23,079 nucleotides of DNA from DAIOGN01 sp036745245. Lineage in GTDB: Bacteria > Zixibacteria > MSB-5A5 > JAUVRN01. Below the pieces are notes generated by a model. The model made no database searches. It was given only the letters and a program-made list of their open reading frames with translations, and had not been told where the DNA came from. Both the position numbers and the translations under genes were made by a program. The number at the start of each line of letters is the position of its first letter. Within the stretch, counting starts at the first letter, position 1. Location: the NCBI GenBank assembly GCA_036745245.1, contig DAIOGN010000040.1, forward strand, positions 1 to 23,079. The letters are read 5' to 3'. This document shows, piece by piece, positions 7,741 through 17,800 of the stretch.

Positions 7741-8352
7741 CTATTTAAGAAGAACCATTCTACCTATAGCAGATGTCTGATTCACTTCAAGGCGGTAAAA
7801 GTACACGCCGGAGGGGACGGGCTGGCCGTTGGACGCGTTCCCACTCCACAGCCACGAGTGCGTGCCCGCCTCAAGATGCGTCCATGCCACGCGTGTCTGC
7901 ACCTGGCCCAGGAGATTGTACACCTCGAGCGTTGCCACGCCCGGTTGTTCCAGGGCGAACTCGATCCGCGTCTGTGCGTTGAACGGATTGGGATAGTTGC
8001 GCACGAACCCGATCTGTTCGGGGCGAGCCATGGGGGCGGTCGACTTGGTCAAAAGGTCTCTGTCGGTCAGGCGCGCCGGAGCGGCCGGGATCGACTTGGA
8101 GCGACGACGCACCACGCCCGGTGACGTGTTCACCGTATCTCCGAAATCGTTGTTGTCCCAGGGATGGATGGGTTCAGCGGTCGGGGTGTCGTCGGGATCG
8201 TGGGCCAGCTGTGCGTCGTTGGCCGGAGTGTCCTGCTGGATCAGGCCCTTCGGGTTGGCGTCACCGGCATACGCCGCGGGAATTGAGAATCCCGCAAGCA
8301 TGAGCGCCAGTGTTACGGCTCCCGCCGTCAAGCCTCCCGAATTTCGTTTCAT
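7741..8352 (-). CDS. Small secreted protein: signal peptide, disordered linker and C-terminal sorting domain
   Basis: I place the start at ATG 8352, giving 203 residues beginning MKRNSGG, because it directly precedes a good signal peptide (AVTLALMLAGFSIPAAYA, cleavage near residue 29) and has AGGTGG upstream. A longer in-frame reading to 8514 would run through the leader hairpin and hide the signal peptide. Residues about 30-112 are rich in Asp, Pro, Ala and Thr and look unstructured. Residues about 115-203 are a sorting domain of the FlgD-Ig/Por-tail kind: NYPNPFNAQT, LEVYNLLGQV, WSGNASNG, SGVYFYRLEV, GRMVLLK. Such domains direct export and surface attachment in type IX-like secretion. No cargo domain is visible between the two signals. 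It may carry a short functional peptide or act as a surface peptide. Confidence 0.82.
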   Translation of the reverse strand: MKRNSGGLTAGAVTLALMLAGFSIPAAYAGDANPKGLIQQDTPANDAQLAHDPDDTPTAEPIHPWDNNDFGDTVNTSPGVVRRRSKSIPAAPARLTDRDLLTKSTAPMARPEQIGFVRNYPNPFNAQTRIEFALEQPGVATLEVYNLLGQVQTRVAWTHLEAGTHSWLWSGNASNGQPVPSGVYFYRLEVNQTSAIGRMVLLK

Positions 8353-8384
8353 CAAACTCGCCACCTGATCTCCGCGCGGGTTTT

Positions 8385-8419
8385 GAAAAAGAAGGGCACC
8401 ATCCCCGCAAATGGTGCCC
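8385..8419 (-). terminator. Strong intrinsic terminator or attenuator in the leader of the 203-residue gene
   Basis: Read on the minus strand, a perfect nine-base stem, GGGCACCAT (8419-8411) with ATGGTGCCC (8402-8394), encloses an eight-base loop and is followed by TTCTTTTTC (8393-8385). This is a textbook rho-independent terminator. It lies only 32 bases before the ATG at 8352, too close to leave room for a separate promoter, so transcripts of the small gene most likely pass through it. That suggests attenuation rather than simple ending of the giant gene's transcript, although the latter is possible. Confidence 0.75.
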
Positions 8420-8616
8420 TCAATTCCCCTCGTTGGTCCGCAGGTCCCAGGGTTTCCCCTTTGGCTCCAGCTTCTCCACTTTCGGCACCACCGGCTCCGC
8501 GGTCCTCCCTGCACAAAGCGGCGGCACCATTACCGCCGGAGGAGCTTTTGCCAGCGGGACTCGCTTGAACCACTAAGGAGTCGTCTTGCACTCGTCTATT
8601 AAGCGAAGGCGGTGCC
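8420..8616 (-). promoter_or_regulatory. Candidate structured leader RNA with antiterminator element
   Basis: On the minus strand, GGCGG (8537-8533) and CCGCC (8524-8520) form a hairpin with loop TAATGGTG, extended by CAAAAGC (8550-8544) with GCTTTG (8519-8514). The six bases TCCTCC (8543-8538), bulged from that helix, match GGAGGA (8508-8503) outside it, a possible pseudoknot. A GAAA-capped stem follows (AGGG/CCCT, 8462-8451). The segment AATGGTGCC (8531-8523), part of the first hairpin, is complementary over nine bases to GGCACCATT (8418-8410), which contains most of the terminator's 5' arm. The first hairpin and the terminator could therefore be exclusive with this pairing. No known riboswitch class is recognised. 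The pairings are seen; regulation is inferred. Confidence 0.45.
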
Positions 8617-8858
8617 AACTTCGAGCGAGGCGCAGAGAGACTTGGTATCTGTTTGTACCACACCATGTTGTGTCAATGGCTGCGATTCAGGGCGGGGGGA
8701 GCGTTCTCCTGGTGGCGCAGTTCGTGCGCCGAAACGGGCAAGGCTGGCTCCTTGCTTTGGCTACGTAGTGGCTGGAGTCACAAGCAGTTACGGGAAGGCG
8801 CAGTTTCTGCGTGAAATCGATGGTGCACCGGGGTGAAGCGCAGAATACGGCGGGTGGT

Positions 8859-11800
8859 CTAGCGAAGCAGGAGCATTTTCCGCGTTTCTGAATGGCCGCC
8901 CGCGGTGAGCCGGTACATGTACACGCCGGACGCGAGCTGTGCGCCCCGAGTGTCGCGAGCCATCCAGCGATAGCTGTGTTCGCCGGCCGCAAGCTCGATC
9001 CGGTCGGCGAGGCACGCCACCTCCTGACCAAGCACGTTGAATATCGACAACGTCACGGTCGCGCTCTGGTGCAGTGTGAAGCGAATCTCCGTCTCCGGAT
9101 TGAACGGATTCGGGAAGTTCGGATCCAGATCGAAGCCAACGGGCAGACTGGCCATCGCTCTCCGGGTCACCAGTAGTGCGGCTCCCTGCTCGTCGGATGC
9201 CTGCGACGTGATTGTCTCGAGGGCACCGGCGCCCCGCACTGTCAGCACGGCAAGGTCACCCGGAGGCAGTGAGTTGGCCTTCATGCTGTACACCAGAATT
9301 CGCAAACGATCGCCTTCGGCGTGCCACTGGAGCTCCATGCCCGCCTTTCGCGCCTCTTCGGAGAGTTCCACCGACTCGGGGGTCCGCTCCGTGCGGACGT
9401 CCAGAGCGAGGGCTCCCGTCGCGACGGAGCCCTCGAGCTGGAGGCTGGCCTCTGCATCCTGTTGAGTCCAGCCAAGGGCCACAGTTCCGGGGGTGCTGGT
9501 GGCGCGCAACCCTCCCGGATCGATCGGCTCCTGGAGCCCCACGATAATGCGGATGAGGAACACCAGGTCGGCCACGGTGAGAGTGGAGCCGTCCACGTTC
9601 ACGTCGGACGCGGCCACCTGGCTCGCCTGCTTGATCGGATCCGGGTCGAACACCTGTACGCCGAAGATGAAGTAGTTGCTGTACAGCACGGCGTCGGCGA
9701 TTTCATAGCCGATCCCGTTGAGATTGAGGTCGCCGATATCGTCGATGTCGGAGGCCGTGGGGATGCACCCGCCGCCGTCCTCAAAGCTGGCGCAGGCTTC
9801 GATGAGTTCCTTGGCGCCGGCTCCCACACAGGTGTCGGGGTCGATCGAACTGGCCACGAAGAGGTCGCCCTGCGGGCTGGAGAAGGTATTGTCACCGCAA
9901 TCGTTCCACCAGAAATCCACCGACACGAACTGTCCGCCCAGCGTCCGATCGTTGGACACGTGGAACGTGATGCGGGCGTACTCCTGGGGCTCGCTTGAGG
10001 GCTGCATCTGGCTCGGATCCTGGATGGGCGACCCGTTGTTGATGTCGGCGATGCCCACGATGCGCAACAGGCCCGACGGGCACGGTCCGCCGGAGCAGTC
10101 CGTGTTGGGGTCGAGCAGCCGGTAGGTGAAGAACTCCCAGGCCGAGATGTCGGCACCGCGTGCGACGTTCTGCACCGAGAGCGCCGAGGCGTCGAAGCCG
10201 ATGAGGAAGTCGAAGGCTCCCACGGCGCGCGACGGCGTCACCATCACGGGGAATTCATGGGTCCTGCCCTGGAAGAGCCAGTGATCCGGATGCTCGGCAT
10301 CCGGGCAGATGTTGGGGATCGACGCGGCGAAGCAGAGCGTGTCGCAGAACTCGGATACGTCGATTCGCGTGGTGTCCACAGAGGTGGCGCCACAGCTGTC
10401 GGTCACCCTGAAGACAGCGAGATACGTTCCGGCGGCGGTGGGCTGCCAGCACCACTGGCCGGAGACCGGGGCGGGGCCTGTGAGCGGGTTGGGAGTAAAC
10501 GTGCCCGCGGGACCCGACACCTGGGTGATCGTGAGGCGGTTGCCGATGTCGGGATCGATGCCTCCCAGCGGGATGCACACCTGGCTGTCACGACATGCGG
10601 ATACCTGAGCCGGTACGTCCAGCGTAGGCGCCCGGTTGAGGAGGACGGTGACCGTCAATCTCCCTGTAGTCTGTGCGCCACAGGTGTCGGTGGCGTTGAA
10701 ATCGAAGTTGTACGTCCCGCCGGACGACGGGGTGAAACACACCGTCCCCTGGGCGGGGTTAAACGTGCCGGGTCCGGCCGTCTTCACGATGGTGATGGGG
10801 CCGCCATCCACGTCGTTCGCTGCGATGCCCGAGATGCACACCTCCGCCGGGCTGCAGAGGAACATCGTGCCAGGCGACGGCAGCTGGAGCGTGGGCGGGC
10901 GATTCACGGTCACGGATGCATGGAAGAGCACCGTGTCGGAGAGTCCGCAGGGATCGGTGGCCTTGATCCGAATGGCATAAAAACCACTCGTGTCGGCTGT
11001 GAAGCAGTAGACCTGTCCCGTGGACAGCGTGCCGCTGCCCGACAGCACCGTGTAGACAATGGAATTGCTATCCTGATCGGTGGCCGAGACGGGCGGGAAG
11101 CAGACCGGGCCGCTCTGGCACAATTTCACCAGGGTGTCGCGCATGGCATTCAGCACAGGTGCGCGGTTCATGCGCACGTTCACAGTGGCCGTATCGGTGA
11201 TCGTGGCCCCGCAGGGGTCGGTCGCCGCGACGACAAAGCTGAACAGGGCGGGCGAGGTTCCCGGGTTGAAGCAGATCCGTCCCGTGAGACTGTCGATGGT
11301 TCCTGGCCCGGCCAGCTTGCGATAGACGAGTTGTTGCTGGTCAGGGTCGGAGGCGCTCACGCTGAAGCAGATGGACCCCGGCGGAGCACAGAAGAAGGTG
11401 TCGATGGCGGGTACCGTGACCCATACCGGTACCCGGTTGACGTTTACAGTGACTCGTACCGTGTCGAGGTCGGACAGGCCGCAGCGGTCGGTGGCCCGGG
11501 CGATGACCAGGTAGGTGCCCGAGGTGTCGGGCACAAAGCAGATGCTAGATGAATCCTCGTTGAACTGCGTGTGCGCCAGGACCGCCTCGATCGTCGGCAG
11601 ATCACCCGCGTCGGGGTCGCTCGCCGTCACGGGCACGCACACAGGCGACGTACCGCAGGACACGGTGGTGAAGTCGGGCGGCAGACTGACCAGCGGGGGC
11701 TGGTTGGGCGCTACGGTGACGGTGACCGAATCGGTGGCGGAGGCGCCGCACGGGTCGGTGGCCGTCACGGCGAACACGTACGTACCCGGGCCGGCCGTGA

Positions 11801-14800
11801 AGCACAAAACGCCCGTGGCCGGATTGAACGTGTGGGTGGGCCCGGACGAGGTGATGAGGAGCGAGTCGAATGAACCGTTGGGATCCGTCACGAGGAACGG
11901 ATTGAGACAATAGCTCGCCTGGCCGCACGCGACCACGGCCGTATCCGCGGGCGCCACGACCACCGGCGGCTCGTTGGCGACCACGTGCACGCAGAGCGTA
12001 TCCCACACTTCGGCGCCACAGGTGTCGGTGGCGGAGAAGATCACGCAGATCGTGGTGTCGTAGACGAGGCGCTTTTCCGGGCACTTGTTGTTGGGTCCGC
12101 CAAAGCAGATGTCCGACGGGTTGAAGCAGAAATCGCCCGTGAGCGGATCGAACGTGCCGGGATTCAGGACTTCGCCCAGAAGCACGAGCCCGCCGTCCGG
12201 ATCGGTGGCGGAGAAGTTGAAGCACAGGTTTGTGTCGGCCGTGCAGAGGTACAGACTCGTGTCAGGGCTGGAGAAGACTGTCACGGGGGGACGGTTCAGT
12301 ATCACGTCCACCACCACGGTGTCGGCGTCCGACAGCCCGCACGAATCGGTCACCGATACGATGATGGTGTGGGGGCCGCTTGTGGTCACGTCGAAGCAAA
12401 TGTTGTCTGTCAGGGGGTCCAGGGTGCCGCCCGAGACCTGCGGCGGGCCCGAGAGATTGAAGTCGGGCTCGTCGATCAGAAGGGGCCCGATGCAGAAGGG
12501 TCCGGGGAGACACACCTGAGCTTCGACGTCGGCCGGCAGCACCACCACGGGGGGCCGATTGATGCCGGGTGTGATTGTGATCTGATCGGAGGCGCGCTCA
12601 CCGCAATGGTCTATGATCTCGAGCCCCACCGTGATGGGTTCGGAGGATGCCACCGCTACGCACAAGGTGCTGGTGGCCGAGTCGAAGTGCGCCGGGCCGC
12701 TCACCTGGACTACCGACCAATTGTTTTCGGGATCGGAGATCACCACGGGCACGCACACGGAGTCGGGGCCGCACAGGGTTACCGTCGTGTCGCCCGGCAG
12801 AGCCAGCGAGGGCGGCAGATTCGTCTCCACCTGCACCCAGATCGACGTCGTTTGAACGTTCTGGCATTCGTCTTGGGCGGTCACCGTGACCTGGTACAGA
12901 CCGGTCGTGTCGACGTCCCAGCAGAGTGACCTCAGGTCCGGATCGTACGCAGCCCCTGGGGCCGACACGATGATCTCGCCGTCCTCGAAGTCCATGCCGT
13001 AGATCGGCGAGAGACACACTTCGCCTCCCGGCTGGCACTGGATGAGGACCGTCGAGTCGGCAGGGGACACCACCACGGGCGGCACGTTGGCGTACACTTC
13101 CACACAGAGGGAGTCGCGCGTCACGTTGCCACAGGCGTCGACGGCCTCGAACACCACGCACGTGGGCCCGGCGGCGCACGGCAGGTTCGGGTAGCACACG
13201 CTGGTGGGTGTGAAGCAGAACTGGCCCAGCTCGGGGTAGTATTCGCCCGGATTGAAGATCTCCCGGATTTCAATGGAGTCGCCTTCCGGGTCGGTGGCGG
13301 TGATGCCGAAGCAGAGCAGGGTATCGGCCTGACACACATACAGAATGGTGTCGGGCGAGCTGAACTGAATCACCGGAGGTCGGTTCACCTTCAACTCGAT
13401 GCACAGGGAGTCGGTGACGGAGGCGCCGCAGGCGTCGGTGGCGCGGAAGACCACGCAGATCGTGGTGTCCATGGAAAGCGGCGCCTGGAAGCACACCGAG
13501 TCGGGATTAAAGCAGAATGTCCCGGTGGCCGGATCGAAAGAGCCGGGCACGAGGATCTCTTCGATTTCCAGCGGTTCGCCGTCGGGATCGGTGGCCACCA
13601 CCTGGAAGCACAACTCCGTATCGGAGTGGCACAATGAGATCGTGGTGTCGGGCGAAGAGAAGGTGAGCACCGGTGGATCGTTGCGCTCGATCTGCACCGT
13701 CACCGAGTCGGAGGTGGACACGCCACAGCGGTCGGTGGCCGTCACCACAAACGTGAACTGCCCGTCGCCGGGCGGCGAGAAGCAAAGCTGGCCGTCCACC
13801 AGCGTGGCGCCTCCGGACACTGTGACGGCGAGGCTGTCGGAGAAGTCGGGATCCTGTACCTCCACCGGGCCGACGCACACTTCCTCCACCACGCAGGCCA
13901 CCACCGTCGTGTCGGGCGGCAGAAGCACCACAGGCGCGCTGTTGATCGTGACGTCGAAATAGAGCGTATCGCACGAGGAGAGGCCGCACGTATCGGTGGC
14001 GCACACCACAAGGCTGGCACGCCCCGATTCGGACACGTCGACACAGGCCTGGGAGCCGTTCAGATACCCGGGCGCCTGCACCTGAATGTCAAGCGGGCCG
14101 CCGTCGGGGTCGGAGACCGCGTTCGTCAGGTCGACGCATACGGGTCCGGGCTGGCAGAGTCTCTCGGTGCGATCCGTTCCCAGATCAAACATGGGCGGAA
14201 GGTTGCGAGTGATGTGCACGCAGAGCGAATCGACGGTACGGGCTCCACAGGAGTCGACCGCCTCGAAGACCACGCAGATCGTGGTGTCGCGCATCTCGTG
14301 CATGTCGAAGCAGATCTCTGCCGGGTTGAAGCAGAACACTCCGGTGAGCGGGTTGAACTCTCCAGGGTTGAGAATTTCCACGATCTCTGGAGTCGTGCCG
14401 TCCGGATCGGAAGCCGTCACCGTAAAGCACAGGACCGTGTCGGGGTCGCACAGGAACATCGACGTGTCCGAGGACGAGAACTGGAGGGAGGGTGCTGCGT
14501 TGATCCGCACGCTGGCGGTGCCGGTGACGGCCACCGACGCGCCACAGCTGTCGGAGGCGGTCACCACGAACGAGTAGGTTCCCGACGTGTCGGGCGTGAA
14601 GCAGAGGAGACCCGAGTTTGGATCGATCGAGCCGGACCCTGAGATCAGCTGATACTCAATCGGATCGCCGTTGGGATCGCCAGCGACAAAGGTGAGGCAG
14701 AGGGTGTCCAACGGCTCGCAGGCGAAGAACGTGGTCTCGGGAACGGTGACGAACCCGGGGCGCTCGTTGGTGACGACGTCCACCGACCAGGTGCCGGTGA

Positions 14801-17800
14801 CAGTTTCACAGCCGTCGGAAACGGAGAAGGTGAATTGATACCTGCCGTCTTCTACCGGCACAAAGCAGAGCCGCCCCGTGGCCGGATCGAACGCTCCCGG
14901 GCCCGAGATGAGTTCGGCGGGCAAACGGCCCGTCTCCGGATCTAGCCCCTCGATGCCATCCACACAGATCGAGTCGAAGGAGCACACGGATAGCGTTGCG
15001 AAGTCGGGCAGGGAGAGCGTGGGGGCGCGGTTGATCCGGACATCGAGCCGGAGCGTATCCACGGCCGACAGGCCGCAGGAGTCGGTCACAGCTGCCACCA
15101 CGAAGATCACCGAGTCGGAGTTGACCTGCACACAGATCTGGTCTTCCACCAGCACGCCGCCCTCAACTTCGAGAGCGGGGGACAGCTGATCCGGATCGCC
15201 AAACACCAGCGGTCCCAGGCACACTTCGCCAGGTTCGCAGAGGATGATCGACGTATCGCCCGGAAGCTGCACGAACGGAAGCTGATTGGCCCGCAGCTGG
15301 ACCAGGAGCGTGTCGAGGCCCCTGGCGCCGCATGAGTCGGTGGCCTCCACGATGGCGCGGAATGTGCCTTCAGTACGGCCCTCCAGAGCCACTTCGGCGT
15401 CGAGGCAGAGGGTCGTGCCGGCGAGCGACCACAAGCGGGTGTCGGTCTTGAACAGTGCCAGACTGGCGAGAGGCGACCCGTCGAGATCCGAAACCCTCAC
15501 ACCGAAGCACAGAGTGGTATCGGTGTTGCAGAGCGTGAGGGGCTGTGCGGCGCGTATCAGGACCTGCGGGGCCACATTGACGCGCACCGTTACTCTAAGG
15601 GTATCTGCGTCCGAGGCTCCGCAGGAGTCCACCACGCGAACCACGATGACACGGCTTCCGGGGCCGGTGGCGGTGAAGCAAAGGTCTTCACCCGACTGAA
15701 CGGCACCCTCGATCTGAAGCAGCGGCACGTCGCCATCGGGGTCGCTGATGACGGGCATGTCAACGCAGACCATTCCGGGCTGACAGAGGGCCACTGTTGT
15801 GTCGGGCCCGAACAACACCGCGGGCGCCGAGTTGAGTTTCACGTCCACCTGGGTGGTATCGCAGATCATGCGGCCGCAGGGATCCGTGGCACATATGGCC
15901 AGTTCGTATACTCCGGGCTCCGAGGCCTCAAAGCAAACCACGCCGTTGTTATAGGTGGCGCCGGAAGACACGGTGATCTCAAGTGGATCGCCTTCGGGAT
16001 CGTTCACCACGAAGCCCGGCACACACACCTGGCCCGGTCCGCACAGCGTCACGCTCTGCGGCGGGGGTGCCTGCACAACGGGGCGACGGTTGAACACAAC
16101 CCGGATGCAGATGGAGTCGGTCTGCTCGGGCCCGCAGGTGTCGGTGGCTCCGAACACGAGGCAGAAGGTGGTGTCGATCTTGTTGCAGCCATCGAAGCAG
16201 ACACTGTCGGGGTTGAAACAGACCTGGCCGGTCTCCTGGTCGAACGTGCCGGGGTTGAGAATCTCGCGCAACGTGACCTGGTCACCATCGGCGTCTGTTG
16301 CGCTCACGTTGAAGCAAATGAGTGTATCCGGATCGCACACGATCACGGTTGTGTCGGGGAGGCTGAACGTCAGCTCGGGCGGCGTGTTGAAGCCCACAAC
16401 GACGCGTGCCGTGTCGTAAATCGGCTCATGACAGGAATCGGCGGCCCAGATCGCCACGAGGTACTCGCCCGCCCGCGGCTGGGTGAAACAGAAGGTGGAC
16501 CCGGCCACAATGTCGTATTCTGGCTCGAAAATCGGCAGCAAGGCTGCCTGGTACTGGATGGGATCGCCGTCGGGGTCCGTCGCCGCAAAGGTGATGCACA
16601 CGGAGTCGCCTGGCCCGCAGACTGCCACGGAAGTGTCGGGGACACGCGACCACACCGGGGGCTGATTGGCGGTGACGTCCACGGTCACCTCCAGGCTGGC
16701 ACTCCCGCAGGAATCGGAGGCCGTGATCACGAACTCGTAGCGACCCGTTTCGAGCGCCTGGAAACAAAGGAATCCGGACTCATTGAAAGTTGCGCCGCCG
16801 GATACGGTGACGGTGGGCAGACCGCCGTCGGGATCGGAGATGAGGTAAGGCCCAACACACACCTGCAACGAGGCACAAACATTCGCGCTATCGAATGCCG
16901 GTCCTGAGATCACGGGCGGCTGGTTCATCGTGATGTCCACAAGCATGGAGTCACGCACCGTGTTGCCGCAGGTGTCGGTGACGAGAACGCCGACATAGTA
17001 GCTTCCGGGCTCAGCCGGCGTGAAACAGAGGAATCCGTCGCGATACTCGGCGCCGATTCCCACAATCGACAGGGGCGATCCGGCAGGGTCGTTCACGGCG
17101 ATGGGTCCGGCGCAGACCTCGCCCGGCTCGCACAGGGCAAACAACTGACCGGCTGGCATCTGTACCATGGGCGGCAGTTTGGAGACCACGGTGACGCAGA
17201 GCGAGTCGAGAACCGTTCCGCAGTCGTTCGTGGCGCGGAAGACTACGCAGATCGTGGTGTCCACCATGCCGGACTGGTTGAAGCACACAGAGTCCGGATT
17301 GAAACAGAACTCACCGGTCGAGGCATTGAACGAGCCCGGGTTGAGCACCTCCTCGATCGTGATGGGCTGGCTCCCCGTGGCCGTCACGAAGAAGCACAAT
17401 GACGTGTCGGGATCACAGAGGTAGATGGTGGTGTCGTTCGAGGAGAATTCGAGAACAGGCGGTTGATTCGCCGTGACGTCCACGACCACGCTCTTCGTCG
17501 TGCTGCCGCAGGAATCGGACGCCGTGATGAGGAACTCGAAGCGGCCGGTCTCGGGGGCGTCGAAGCAGAGGAGGCCCGACTCGTTGAGGAAGGCGCCGCC
17601 CGATACCGTGACCACAAGCTCATCCAGGTCGGGATCGGAGATGAAGTACGGTCCCACACACACCTGCACAGATCCGCAGACACCGGCCGTGTCGAAGCCT
17701 GGTCCCGAGATCACGGGCGGCTGGTTCAAGGTGACGTCCACAGCCACGGAGTCGTTCACCTCGTTCCCGCACGTGTCGATCACCCGTACGCCCACGTAGT

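Larger units (their letters stand above)
8353..8858 (-). other. 506-base intergenic region with leader elements
   Basis: This gap between two minus-strand genes contains no convincing gene; short open frames here are low-complexity and cross hairpins. From the right it holds two short inverted repeats after the giant gene stop (8799-8811, stem CGCAG; 8714-8730, stem GGCGCA), neither followed by T, so no clear terminator for the giant gene. A TTGACA hexamer on the minus strand (8676-8671) could be a -35 element, but I cannot find a good -10 at the right distance. The left half is the structured leader described separately. Confidence 0.6.

Noticed and set aside
8430..8475. Resemblance of the GAAA-capped stem followed by GGGAC to the core of the c-di-GMP-I riboswitch
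   Set aside because: The diagnostic GCAAAGC segment and the tetraloop receptor could not be found, so the similarity is superficial. Glycine, SAM and cobalamin classes were also considered and lack their core motifs.
8352..8666. A 104-codon minus-strand open frame in the leader of the small gene
   Set aside because: It crosses the terminator and the other hairpins, has low-complexity composition and no conserved features; the RNA structure explains the region better.
8799..8811. Short palindrome CGCAG-TTT-CTGCG downstream of the giant gene as its terminator
   Set aside because: The five-base stem with a three-base loop lacks a following T run on the minus strand; the evidence is too weak.
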